A stretch of 64,000 bases of DNA from Seohaeicola zhoushanensis. Lineage in GTDB: Bacteria; Pseudomonadota; Alphaproteobacteria; Rhodobacterales; Rhodobacteraceae. Within the stretch, counting starts at the first letter, position 1, and every line of letters begins with the position of its first letter. A program made the position numbers and the translations under genes. Below, piece by piece: positions 7,665 to 16,559 of this stretch. The stretch covers positions 117,605 through 181,604 of the forward strand of contig NZ_BNCJ01000008.1 of the NCBI RefSeq assembly GCF_014656415.1. Reading direction: 5' to 3'. Below the pieces are notes generated by a model, which did not search any database, was not told the DNA's origin, and saw nothing but the letters and a program-made list of their open reading frames with translations.

Positions 7665-9052
7665 CCCAGCCCTGCCCGACCGGCGCCACCCTTGCCGAGG
7701 CCCAGGCCTTTCTCGACGCCCATCCCGAGATCGAGGCCATCGACATCCTGCTGCACGATTCCAACGGGATCGGCCGGGGCAAGATCATCCGTCGACACGA
7801 ACTGGCGGCGCTCTACCGCACCGGGCGGCATATGCCGATCTCGATCCTCGGCCTCGATATCTGCGGCGAGGACGTCCACGAGACCGGGCTGATCTGGGAC
7901 GAGGGCGACGGCGACAAGCGGGCCTGGCCTATCCCGGGCACGCTCAAGCCGCTGCACAACACCCATCCGCCACGGGCCGAGGTGTTCATGTCGCTCTACG
8001 AGCTCGACGGCACGCCGGTCACCTACGACCCCCGCCTCGCCCTGCAACGCCAGGTCGACGCCTTCGCCGCGCGCGGGCTGACCCCGGCAGGGGCCTTCGA
8101 ACTTGAGTTCTTCCTGCTCGCCAGGGATCGTGGCCCCGACGGCAAGGTCCGCCCGGCCGCCGATGTGCTGGACGGCCGCGAGAGTCACAAGACCGAAGTC
8201 TATTCGGTCGACCACCTGCACGGGATGCTGCCGCTCTTCTCCGACATCTACGCCGGCGCCGCCAAGGCGGGGATCGAGGCCGAGACGCTGATCTCGGAAT
8301 ATGCGCCGGGGCAATACGAGCTGACGCTGAACTACCGCCGCGACGTGATGCAGGCAGCGGACGACCTGGTGCGGTTGAAGCGGATCGTGCGGCAGCAGGC
8401 GCGGGCGCATGGGGTGGTCGCCTGCTTCATGGCGAAACCGGTCGAGGAATACGCCGGCTCGGGCATGCACTTCCACGTCTCGCTGATGGACGAGGCGGGC
8501 AGCAACATCTTTGCCGAGGCGCCGGGCCAGGGCTGGACCGAGCCGCTGCTCCACGCCCTTGGCGGGCTGCGCGCGACGATGGGCGAGTCGATGCTGGTCT
8601 TCGCGCCGCACCTCAATTCCTGGCGGCGCTTCGCCAACCAAAGCTACGCGCCGGTCTCCACCGCCTGGGGTGTCAACAACCGCTCGGTGGCGCTGCGGGT
8701 GCCGGCAGGCGAGGTCCGCGCGCGCCGTATCGAGCACCGCCCCTCGGGCGTCGACGCCAACCCCTACCTGGTCGCGGCCACGGTGCTGGCGGGGATCCTG
8801 CACGGCTTCGACAACCGGATCGATCCGGGACCCGAGACCACGGGCAACGCCTACGACCAGGAGGATGCCGGCGCCGGGATCCCGCGCGACTGGCACCAGG
8901 CGATCGTGGCAGCGCAGCAGTCGGATTTCCTGAAAGCGGCCCTCGGCGAGGACATGCACCGGACCTTCACGGCGGTGAAGGCGGCCGAACACGCGCGGGT
9001 GGCGCGGACGATATCGGAAGTGGATTTCGACCTCTACCTGCACACGGTTTGA
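7661..9052 (+). CDS. Glutamine synthetase family ligase (gamma-glutamylputrescine synthetase-like)
   Basis: 463 residues with the GS catalytic fold: FELEFFLL, SEYAPGQYELTLNYRRDVMQAADD, SGMHFHVSL, NSWRRFANQSYAP and the end-piece RIEHRPSGVDANPYL. Length and motifs match the PuuA/GlnA-III group that gamma-glutamylates amines, not the nitrogen-assimilating GlnA; the adenylylation tyrosine loop (NLYDLP) is absent. It overlaps the aminotransferase gene by four bases. Together with that enzyme it probably handles an amine or amino acid as a gamma-glutamyl derivative. It ends just before a large inverted-repeat region. Confidence 0.88.
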   Translation: MTQPCPTGATLAEAQAFLDAHPEIEAIDILLHDSNGIGRGKIIRRHELAALYRTGRHMPISILGLDICGEDVHETGLIWDEGDGDKRAWPIPGTLKPLHNTHPPRAEVFMSLYELDGTPVTYDPRLALQRQVDAFAARGLTPAGAFELEFFLLARDRGPDGKVRPAADVLDGRESHKTEVYSVDHLHGMLPLFSDIYAGAAKAGIEAETLISEYAPGQYELTLNYRRDVMQAADDLVRLKRIVRQQARAHGVVACFMAKPVEEYAGSGMHFHVSLMDEAGSNIFAEAPGQGWTEPLLHALGGLRATMGESMLVFAPHLNSWRRFANQSYAPVSTAWGVNNRSVALRVPAGEVRARRIEHRPSGVDANPYLVAATVLAGILHGFDNRIDPGPETTGNAYDQEDAGAGIPRDWHQAIVAAQQSDFLKAALGEDMHRTFTAVKAAEHARVARTISEVDFDLYLHTV

Positions 9053-9126
9053 GGGTGTCCCAGCTAGGACGCTCATCAAGCCTCTGAAGAAAAACAAAAA
9101 ATTAAGAGTGAGCATCCGGGACACCC
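9053..9126. terminator. Long-armed hairpin after the ligase gene
   Basis: GGGTGTCCC at 9053-9061 pairs with GGGACACCC at 9118-9126. The neighbouring GGACGCTCA and its partner TGAGCATCC extend the pairing. The loop contains an A-rich stretch (GAAGAAAAACAAAAAATTAAG). It lies directly after the ligase stop and probably ends or protects that transcript. There is no T-run, so intrinsic termination is uncertain. Confidence 0.4.
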
Positions 9127-9138
9127 AGCTGCAACGGG

Positions 9139-9374
9139 CGGCGGGGTGAACCCCGCCCTACGCCCAAGCCGGAAGGCATGCGTTTGGCTGATCTCGGACT
9201 GGAGTATTTCAAAAGAAGAGAAGCAGCTGGCGCGCGCCCCTGGCTTCTCTTCTTCTCAAATTTCTCCGGGGGGGCCGCGCCCCAAGGCGCGGCGGGGGCA
9301 GCGCCCCCCAAGAATCCACCCGCCACTGGGCGTTGACGCCGGAAACCCTGCGTAGGGCGGGGTTTACCCCGCCG
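9139..9374. repeat. Inverted repeat pair enclosing a 236-bp intergenic module
   Basis: The 329-bp gap 9053-9381 has no gene. A 25-bp arm at 9139-9163 (CGGCGGGGTGAACCCCGCCC then TACGC) recurs in inverted form at 9350-9374 with one mismatch. Each arm is itself a short palindrome (GGCGGGGT/ACCCCGCC). Between them are a second hairpin and a run of C/G blocks (GGGGGGGCCGCGCCCC, GCGGGGGCAGCGCCCCCC). Similar GC-rich modules with an A/G-rich core are common between genes in roseobacters, so I read this as a dispersed intergenic repeat, not a mobile element; no transposase frame is present. Confidence 0.75.
9201..9267. repeat. Inner hairpin of the repeat module
   Basis: The left arm 9201-9224 (GGAGTATTTCAAAAGAAGAG, AAGC) and right arm 9243-9267 (GCTTCTCTTCTTCTCAAATT, TCTCC) are imperfect inverted copies that share AGAAGAGAAGC exactly. 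They are separated by 18 GC-rich bases. The arm looks like the GGAGTATTT...AAGAAGAGAAGC element seen repeatedly at gene ends in Rhodobacteraceae, here as a head-to-head pair. Confidence 0.65.
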
Positions 9375-9381
9375 CGCGGGT

Positions 9382-10566
9382 TCAGCGGGTCAGTTCCTTC
9401 ATGCCCTTGGCGAGGCCCGCCAGGGTCATCGGCACCATCTGGCCGTCAAATATCTCGTTGATCATCGAGATCGACTGGGTATAGCTCCAGTATTTCTCGG
9501 GCACCGGGTTGATCCAAAGGCTGGAGGTCCACTTCTCCCGCGCGCGCTTGAGCCAGAGAGACCCGGGTTCCGGGTTCCAGTGTTCCGAGGCGCCGCCGGG
9601 ATAGGCGATCTCGTAGGGGCTCATCGAGGCGTCGCCGACGAAGATGCACTTGTAATCCGGCCCATAGGTGCGCAGCACCTCGTGGGTCGGGGTCTGCGCG
9701 TCCCAGCGGCGGCGATTGTCGCGCCAGACGCCTTCGTAGAGGCAGTTGTGGAAGTAGAAATACTCCATGTGCTTGAACTCGGTGCGCGCCGCGGAGAACA
9801 GCTCTTCCACCACTTTCACATGCGGGTCCATCGAGCCGCCGACGTCCAGGAACAGCAGCACCTTCACCGCATTGTGCCGCTCGGGGCGCATCTGCACGTC
9901 GAGATAGCCGTGTTCCGCCGTGGCCCGGATCGTTCCGTCGAGGTCGAGCTCGTCGGCCGCGCCCTCGCGCGCCCAGCGGCGCAGGCGTTTCAGCGCGACC
10001 TTGATGTTGCGCGTGCCCAGTTCCACCGTGTCGTCGAGGTTCTTGAACTCGCGCTTGTCCCAGACCTTCACCGCGCGCTGGTTGCGGCTTTCCTTCTGGC
10101 CGATGCGCACCCCTTCGGGGTTGTAGCCATAGGCGCCGAAGGGCGAGGTGCCGGCGGTGCCGATCCACTTCGACCCGCCCTGGTGGCGGCCCTGCTGTTC
10201 CTTGAGCCGCTCGCGCAGCGTCTCCATCAGTTTCTCGAAGCCGCCGAGCGCCTCGATTTCCTTCTTCTCGGCCTCGGTGAGGTGTTTCTCGGCCATCTTC
10301 TTCAGCCATTCGGCGGGGATGTCGACCGCTTCGAGCACCTGTTCGAAACCGATCGATTCCAGCCCCTTGAAGGCGGCGGCAAAGGCCTGGTCGAACTTGT
10401 CGAGGTTGCGCTCGTCCTTCACCATCGAGATGCGGGCGAGGTAGTAGAAGGCCTCGACATCATAGGTCGCAAGCCCGGTCTTCATTGCCTCGAGGAAGGT
10501 CAGAAACTCGCGCAGCGTAACCGGGACGCCGTGTTTCCTCAGGGATTCGAAGAAGGGCAGGAACAT
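9382..10566 (-). CDS. CoxE-like VWA domain protein
   Basis: 394 residues. The N-terminal half (FFESLRKHGVPVTLREFLTFLEAMK) and the C-terminal von Willebrand A domain (KVLLFLDVGGSMDPHVKVVEELFSAARTEF) match the CoxE family, in which the MIDAS motif DxSxS is here DVGGS. Such proteins act with a MoxR AAA+ ATPase as chaperones inserting metals or maturing complexes, as CoxD/CoxE do for CO dehydrogenase. The likely partner MoxR gene is at 15037-15879. No cox genes are present, so the client is unknown. It is followed upstream in the same direction by a 55-residue membrane protein. Confidence 0.88.
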   Translation of the reverse strand: MFLPFFESLRKHGVPVTLREFLTFLEAMKTGLATYDVEAFYYLARISMVKDERNLDKFDQAFAAAFKGLESIGFEQVLEAVDIPAEWLKKMAEKHLTEAEKKEIEALGGFEKLMETLRERLKEQQGRHQGGSKWIGTAGTSPFGAYGYNPEGVRIGQKESRNQRAVKVWDKREFKNLDDTVELGTRNIKVALKRLRRWAREGAADELDLDGTIRATAEHGYLDVQMRPERHNAVKVLLFLDVGGSMDPHVKVVEELFSAARTEFKHMEYFYFHNCLYEGVWRDNRRRWDAQTPTHEVLRTYGPDYKCIFVGDASMSPYEIAYPGGASEHWNPEPGSLWLKRAREKWTSSLWINPVPEKYWSYTQSISMINEIFDGQMVPMTLAGLAKGMKELTR

Positions 10567-10569
10567 GGC

Positions 10570-10737
10570 TTAGACCAACATGCGTTCGAGGATGACGGTT
10601 GCGATCATGCCGACGACGGCGAAGGCGATGCCGTAACCGGCGCCGTATTGCGCCATGTCTGCGCCCGAGCCGCCGCGCTTCTTCGCGGTGAGCACGCCGA
10701 TGATAAGGCCAAGCAAACCGCCACCGATCACAATCAT
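10570..10737 (-). CDS. Small two-segment membrane protein
   Basis: 55 residues from ATG at 10737, which follows AAGGA. Two hydrophobic stretches (MIVIGGGLLGLIIGVLTA and YGIAFAVVGMIATVILERML) flank a charged loop KKRGGSGAD. Databases often call such roseobacterial proteins apolipoprotein acyltransferase-like, but it is far too short for that enzyme. It lies 3 bp from the CoxE-like gene and 10 bp from the DUF2927 gene, so all three are probably one operon. Function unknown. Confidence 0.65.
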   Translation of the reverse strand: MIVIGGGLLGLIIGVLTAKKRGGSGADMAQYGAGYGIAFAVVGMIATVILERMLV

Positions 10738-10747
10738 CTCTGTCCTT

Positions 10748-12118
10748 TCACAGCCGGCGCGTGTGCGGGCTGAGCGCCGCGATCTCGCGCATCTTGGCAT
10801 GTACCGCGTAATCCGAGCCAAAGCCGTAACGCGCCCAGCCGATACTGTCCATACGCAGATCCTGTGCCTCGTCCGAGCGGCCGGAGAGATCGAGCGCCTC
10901 GGCCTTGAGCAGCATCAGCGTCGCCAGCAGGGCGGCGTTCTCGGCGCGGGCGGCGACGGGCAGGCAGGGGTCGATCTGGCGGATCGCGCTGGTGCCTTCG
11001 CCCTGGGTGATGAGGTAGGCGGCGGTCTGGGTGGTGATGAAGGCGCGGTGCAGCTCGGTGCCGGGCGTGCGGTCGAGCAGGGCCAGCGCGCTGGCATAGT
11101 GCTGCTGCGCCAGCGCCGGGTCATAGCTCTGGATCATCCGGCCCAGCATGTAATGGCTGAAGGCGCGGCGGTGGTCCTGCCATCCCAGGTCCTGGGCGAT
11201 CCGGGCGGCCTCCGTTGCGGCGCGGCGGCGGGCCTCGAAGGCCGCGCCGGGGCCAAGCGCGGTTTGCACGTCGTCGATCCAGGCGCGCGGGGTCGGCTGC
11301 ACCGCGCGGGGCGGTTCGCTTTCGCCGCGCGGGTTCAGCCGGCTGAGCAGAGCGGGCAGGCGGGCGGCCACCTCGGCGCGGGACATGCCGCTGTGCAGTT
11401 CGGGCGCATAGGTGGCGCGCAGGATCAGCATGTCGAAGCCGGTCAGCACGGTATGGACGTTGTCGTCGTTGAAGACGGAATCCGACAGCTGGTAGAGGTC
11501 GTTCAGCGGCCCGAGCGCCTGGGCCAGTTCCTCGTGCAGGCAGTCGCGGATTTCCTGCGGGGCGGCGTCGGCGGGCACGAAGATGCCGAGGCGATAGCGT
11601 TCGCGCAGCATCGACCAGTTGGTCTGCGCCCGGTGCCGGTTGCGGCGGTAGTCGTCGATGCTTGTGACATTGGGCACCACGAAACAGGCGGCCTGGGGCA
11701 GGGCGCGGCGGATCTCGTCGCGGCTGACGGCCTGGATGGTGATATTGGCCTCGGGGCCGGTCACCTCGCCGATATTGATATTGGCCTCGCGCTGGAGCCG
11801 GCCGAGCAGGGCGCGCAGGTCGGGGCGCAGGCTGGGCGGCGCCTTGCCGGTGACGCGCACGGTGATCGGCCCTTCGAAGCGGGTGAAGGTGTCGAGCGCG
11901 CGCCCGCTCTCCAGTTCGAAATGCAGGGCGAGGAAGTCGGCGGCGATATTGGCGTTCGAGGAGACCGGCGGGCGCACCTCGGTGGCGCCGAAGGCCTTCA
12001 TCGGCGGCAGGGTGCTGTCGGCGATGGTGGCGCGGGTGGGCATGTCGGGATCGCCGCCGCAGGTGGCCAGCGCAAGCGCGGCAAGAAGGGCGGCGCAAAG
12101 GGCGGGGGCGCGTCTCAC
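10748..12118 (-). CDS. DUF2927 lipoprotein
   Basis: 456 residues. A lipoprotein signal (LCAALLAALALATC) with the cysteine near residue 20 and following GG suggests lipid anchoring. Residues about 60-330 show the DUF2927 pattern with RFEGPITVRV and a CLHEELAQALGPLND segment; HEE(L) followed by SVFNDDN recalls a metzincin-like zinc site. The last 130 residues look like alpha-helical repeats. Proteins of this kind are annotated as conserved hypothetical. It overlaps the downstream GNAT reading frame by 4 bases and is 10 bp from the small membrane gene. Confidence 0.75.
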   Translation of the reverse strand: MRRAPALCAALLAALALATCGGDPDMPTRATIADSTLPPMKAFGATEVRPPVSSNANIAADFLALHFELESGRALDTFTRFEGPITVRVTGKAPPSLRPDLRALLGRLQREANINIGEVTGPEANITIQAVSRDEIRRALPQAACFVVPNVTSIDDYRRNRHRAQTNWSMLRERYRLGIFVPADAAPQEIRDCLHEELAQALGPLNDLYQLSDSVFNDDNVHTVLTGFDMLILRATYAPELHSGMSRAEVAARLPALLSRLNPRGESEPPRAVQPTPRAWIDDVQTALGPGAAFEARRRAATEAARIAQDLGWQDHRRAFSHYMLGRMIQSYDPALAQQHYASALALLDRTPGTELHRAFITTQTAAYLITQGEGTSAIRQIDPCLPVAARAENAALLATLMLLKAEALDLSGRSDEAQDLRMDSIGWARYGFGSDYAVHAKMREIAALSPHTRRL

Positions 12119-12564
12119 GGGCGGCTGTATTTGATGAAGGGCGTCTTGACGGCGATGCGGTCGTAGAGCTGGCGGGCCGTGGTGTTGAAATCCTGCGTCA
12201 GCCAGTAGACCGAGGGCGCGCCATGCGCGTCGGCGGCGGCATAGACCGCCTCGATCAGCCTGTGGCCGACACCGGTGCCGCGCACCTCGGGACGGGCGTA
12301 GAGGTCCTGCAGGTAGCAGACCTCCTCGATCTTCCAGCCGTGGCGGTGGAAGAGGTAATGCGTCAGCCCGACCAGCCGGCCGTCCTGTTCGGCGACCAGG
12401 CAGCTGAAGTCGCGTGGATCGTCGCCCAGCAGGCGGGCGAAGGTGCTGTCATAGACCTCCGGCGCGACGGAGCTTTCGTAGAATTCCAGATAGGCGGTCC
12501 AGAGCTCGGTCCATTCCGGGCGGTCCTCGGCGCGCAGGGGTCGAATGATGATCTCGGTGGTCAT
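12115..12564 (-). CDS. GNAT family N-acetyltransferase
   Basis: 149 residues from ATG at 12564 (an upstream extension to 12642 has no family match). The start MTTEIIIRPLRAEDRPEW, the acetyl-CoA binding loop RPEVRGTGVGHRLIEAV (R-x-x-G-x-G/A), and the final LYDRIA are typical GNAT features. The C-terminus FIKYSRP matches acetyltransferases acting on small amines or amino acids. Its stop overlaps the DUF2927 start by 4 bp, so it heads that transcription unit. The substrate is not predictable. Confidence 0.85.
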   Translation of the reverse strand: MTTEIIIRPLRAEDRPEWTELWTAYLEFYESSVAPEVYDSTFARLLGDDPRDFSCLVAEQDGRLVGLTHYLFHRHGWKIEEVCYLQDLYARPEVRGTGVGHRLIEAVYAAADAHGAPSVYWLTQDFNTTARQLYDRIAVKTPFIKYSRP

Positions 12565-12697
12565 GGTCTCAGCGTGGCAGGGGGCGCACAGGCGCTCAAG
12601 ATGGATCTGCCGCAGAGTAGGGCGGACGCGACCGGCGGGCAACAGTCAGGCGCGCCCGGCCCTGGGGCCGGACGCATATCGGGCGGGCCCGAGGACG

Positions 12698-13999
12698 TCA
12701 GAAGATGAAGTCGGAGCGGTCGAGATTGAACAGGGAAATCCCGACAAGGGTAATGGTATTGCCCTCTCCCGCATCTATCACTACGTCTGCGCCGACCTGC
12801 GACATGTGGTTCCTGACCAAGTCGCTATAAGACGTAATCGACGCGACGCCTCTCAGATTGATATCCTCGCCCCCGTTGAGCGCGTTGAAATCGGTGATCC
12901 TGTCGTTGCCAAAGTTTCCTCGGAAAATGAACTTGTCGAGGCCGGCACCGCCGGTCAGCGTATCGTCCCCGATGCCACCGTCGAGCCTGTCGGAGTCGTC
13001 ATTGCCGATCAGCGTGTCATCGCCCCCCCGGCCTAGGAGCGTGTCATTGCCGCCCTTGCCATCGAGCAGGTTGTCGTTTTCGTCACCCGCGATGGTGTCG
13101 TTCTCGAAGTTGGATCCACGTACATTTTCGATGTTGCGAAGCTTGTGATTGAAGGTCTGACCCTGCCAGGTGCCGGTAGCGACCCCCTTTGCGAGGTCGA
13201 CGTCGACGGGCCCCACGCCGCCCCGGTCATATCTGATCAGGTCGATCCCACCCTTGCCGTTCAAGACGTCATTGCCCTGGCCCAGGGTGAACCTTTCGTC
13301 GTTGCGACTGCCGACAACCTTGTCATCGAAATTGGTGGCCCAAAGTTCATAGATCTGACCGGGGCCCGAAATGGTGTCGGCAACGAAGTTCAGAATGCCA
13401 TCGGCGGCAGAGAATTCGTAGGTCTTGGTAACGAGGCCCATGTTCAGGTTGGCGGTGATCCCGGCGCCGAGGCTGGCGTAGCTCAGCCGGATCAGGCCTT
13501 CCCCGATATGGTATGAATCATTGCCGCCGCCACCGGACAGGCTGAGCCAGCGGTCCTCGCCGGGATTGACCCGGAACTCATCGTCACCGGCATTGTGACC
13601 CGTTACGATCTGTAGGCCGCTGTACTGCATGTTCAGCATGGCGTTGGAAACGTCGACCAGGTTGACGTTGATGTCATGCCCGCGGATGAAGCCGAAGTTG
13701 TTGTCACCGTCGATGACGACCAGAAGCCCCGCGTCCGGGTCCGGCGTGTTCGCCGGATCGTACCATCCCAGGGACACCGACACGAAGCCGAGACCATCCG
13801 CGTAGCTGGAGAAATCGATCGTATCGAAGCCGGTGCCCGGGTCGATGGTATCCCCGCCAGCGATATTCCCACCGGCATCGATGTAGTCATTGCCGGCACC
13901 CGCGGAAATATAGTCGCTGCCGCCGAAACCCTTGATGATGTCATCATTCGGGGTGCCGGTCAGGTAGTCACTACCTGATGTTCCGTTAATCTTCGCCAA
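12698..13999 (-). CDS. RTX-type calcium-binding secreted protein
   Basis: 433 residues, no signal peptide. Nonapeptide repeats of the GGxGxDxUx type occur at the N-terminus (GFGGSDYISAGAGNDYIDAGG) and more densely near residues 250-370 (GKGGNDTLLGRGGDDTLIG, GGIGDDTLTGGAGLDKF), ending in FRGNFGNDRITDFNALNGGEDI, the typical C-terminal region of type I secretion substrates. There is no ATG at the beginning: the frame opens at TTG 13999 with GGAG eight bases before it, which I accept as the start. No ABC/MFP/TolC export genes are in the window. Function may be adhesion or surface display. Confidence 0.85.
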   Translation of the reverse strand: MAKINGTSGSDYLTGTPNDDIIKGFGGSDYISAGAGNDYIDAGGNIAGGDTIDPGTGFDTIDFSSYADGLGFVSVSLGWYDPANTPDPDAGLLVVIDGDNNFGFIRGHDINVNLVDVSNAMLNMQYSGLQIVTGHNAGDDEFRVNPGEDRWLSLSGGGGNDSYHIGEGLIRLSYASLGAGITANLNMGLVTKTYEFSAADGILNFVADTISGPGQIYELWATNFDDKVVGSRNDERFTLGQGNDVLNGKGGIDLIRYDRGGVGPVDVDLAKGVATGTWQGQTFNHKLRNIENVRGSNFENDTIAGDENDNLLDGKGGNDTLLGRGGDDTLIGNDDSDRLDGGIGDDTLTGGAGLDKFIFRGNFGNDRITDFNALNGGEDINLRGVASITSYSDLVRNHMSQVGADVVIDAGEGNTITLVGISLFNLDRSDFIF

Positions 14000-14126
14000 G
14001 TCAGAATCTCCAATCAGTCAGTAGATCCACTGATGGTTGAGAAATAAAATCAAATCAAATGAAGATGTTATCTAAAGTATAAATTTGCATGTGGGTGCAC
14101 CGGACGCCACACGGATCAGAGCGGCC
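14000..14126 (-). promoter_or_regulatory. AT-rich upstream region of the RTX gene
   Basis: About 90 bp (14000-14095) are strikingly AT-rich against the surrounding DNA and contain tandem AAATC units (AAATCAAATCAAAT) and an inverted pair TCAGTGGAT/ATCCACTGA-like sequence around 14020-14032. The region separates two genes on the same strand and likely holds the RTX promoter. I could not place a confident -35/-10 pair. Confidence 0.4.
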
Positions 14127-15026
14127 TCAGGCCAGCAGTGCCAGCGGCACGGTCGACAGCAGGCTGGTCCAGATGATGACCGGGGTGATCGCATCGGTGC
14201 GCACGCCGTGCAGCAAGGCGAGCGAGAAGGCCATCATCCCCGAAGGGCCGGCGGCGGCGAGCAGGAACTGTGGTGCGGCGGGGTCGCTCGGGTGCACAAC
14301 CGCGATCAGTGCCCAGACCATGGCCGGGAAGAGCAACAGCTTGAGCGCCGAGATGCCGGCGACCACCGGGGTCGGGGTCAGGCGGCTGCCCGAGAGTATG
14401 ATGCCGACCGCCAGCAGGGTCAGCGGCGAGGCGGCGACGCCGGCATAATGCAGAGCGGTCTCGACCGGGGCGGGCAGGGTGAGGCCCGAAAGGTTCACGA
14501 CGAGGCCCAGCAGAATCGCCATCAGCACCGGGTTGCGCCCCATCGAGCGGACCGCCGCGCCCGTGCCGTATTTGCCCGCGATCAGCTCCATCGAGATGAT
14601 GAAGAAGGCAAAGGAGACGGTGGAATCCCAGGCCACGATGGCGGTGATCGGGGTGGCCCCGGCGGCGCCGTAGATCAGCACCGAGATCGGCCAGACGTAG
14701 AGCAGCGTATTGGTGAAGACCACCGCCATGCCGAGCAGCCAGCTCTCGCCATGCTCGCGCCCGAAGATCCGCCGGGCGGTCAGGTAGGCGAGGGTAAAGC
14801 AGATGGCCTGCGCCGCGACGTAGAGCGCCAGCGCCACGATCGGGAAGGTCGAGGCGTCGTATTTCGCCACCAGCGGGAAGATCAGCGCCGGCTGGAAGAT
14901 CAGGAAGGCGATCCGGTTGGCGGCCCGCGCCTCGCCCTCGGAGACGGTGCCGGCCCGGCCCAGGATGAAGCCGAGCGCAAGCACCGAGAAGACCGGCAGG
15001 ATGTTTCCGGTCAGGACCGAGAGCAT
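14127..15026 (-). CDS. AEC (auxin efflux carrier) family transporter
   Basis: 299 residues with about ten hydrophobic helices: N-terminal ILPVFSVLALGFILGRAG, central NTLLYVWPISVLIYGAAGA, then FPAMVWALIAV and GPSGMMAFSLAL near the C-terminus. This is the AEC/PIN family fold; bacterial members move malonate, amino acids or organic acids. The start ATG at 15026 is 10 bp from the stop of the MoxR gene, so the two may be cotranscribed. The substrate is unknown. Confidence 0.85.
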   Translation of the reverse strand: MLSVLTGNILPVFSVLALGFILGRAGTVSEGEARAANRIAFLIFQPALIFPLVAKYDASTFPIVALALYVAAQAICFTLAYLTARRIFGREHGESWLLGMAVVFTNTLLYVWPISVLIYGAAGATPITAIVAWDSTVSFAFFIISMELIAGKYGTGAAVRSMGRNPVLMAILLGLVVNLSGLTLPAPVETALHYAGVAASPLTLLAVGIILSGSRLTPTPVVAGISALKLLLFPAMVWALIAVVHPSDPAAPQFLLAAAGPSGMMAFSLALLHGVRTDAITPVIIWTSLLSTVPLALLA

Positions 15027-15036
15027 GGCTTTGCCC

Positions 15037-15879
<843 letters not shown>

Positions 15880-16061
15880 GTCGTTCCAATCCCTTGTTGC
15901 CCGAGTGTGTCGACCCGCCTGCATCTAGGGTTTTAGCGCGAAGCGAATGCTATTGTGTAGTGACATTCGCGGCATGCTCGGCTAAACGCTGCGGCAGTGG
16001 GGAACCCGTGTTCCAAGGAAGTGTCATGTCCGAAGTTGTGGGTCAATCCAAGGGAGTGGAA

Positions 16062-16484
16062 ATGAAGCAGGACGTTTTCTTGCCGGACGACTACCGGCCG
16101 GCCGAAGATGAACCTTTCATGAATGAACGCCAGATCGAATACTTCCGCAGAAAGCTTTTGAACTGGAAGAACGACCTTCTCGAAGACAGCCGCGATACGA
16201 TCGAAGGTCTGCAAGACAGCACCCGCAACATCCCTGACATGGCCGACCGCGCAAGCGAGGAAACGGACCGCGCCCTGGAGCTGCGGACCCGCGACCGCCA
16301 GCGCAAGCTGGTCGCCAAGATCGACGCCGCGCTGCGCCGGATCGAGGAAAACGAATACGGATATTGCGAAGTGACTGGCGAGCCGATCTCGCTCAAGCGG
16401 CTGGACGCGCGTCCGATCGCGACGATGAGCCTGGAGGCGCAGGAGCGTCACGAGCGTCGCGAGAAGGTGCACCGCGACGACTGA
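16062..16484 (+). CDS. dksA: DksA-family RNA polymerase regulator
   Basis: 140 residues from ATG at 16062 (GGGAG upstream); an ATG at 16026 would add 12 residues. DksA enters the secondary channel of RNA polymerase and works with ppGpp. The coiled-coil tip DMADRA (59-64) keeps the DxxDxA motif. Of the four zinc-finger cysteines only Cys102 (YCEVTG) remains; the others are Thr105, Ser123 and Ala126. Rhodobacter sphaeroides DksA is known to be functional with a reduced cysteine set, so loss of zinc binding need not mean loss of function. Confidence 0.92.
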   Translation: MKQDVFLPDDYRPAEDEPFMNERQIEYFRRKLLNWKNDLLEDSRDTIEGLQDSTRNIPDMADRASEETDRALELRTRDRQRKLVAKIDAALRRIEENEYGYCEVTGEPISLKRLDARPIATMSLEAQERHERREKVHRDD

Positions 16485-16559
16485 GCGGTGAGAAATTTCG
16501 TAATGGTTTCACGGCGCTGGGGCGGTATGCCCCGGCGCCGTTGCTTTTGAGGCGTGGGC

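Noticed and set aside
9139..9374. Insertion sequence or transposon remnant
   Set aside because: No transposase frame or target-site duplication seen; better explained as a dispersed intergenic repeat.
12698..13999. CRISPR-like repeats
   Set aside because: The regular 27-bp pattern is the coding signature of RTX nonapeptides, not spacers and direct repeats.
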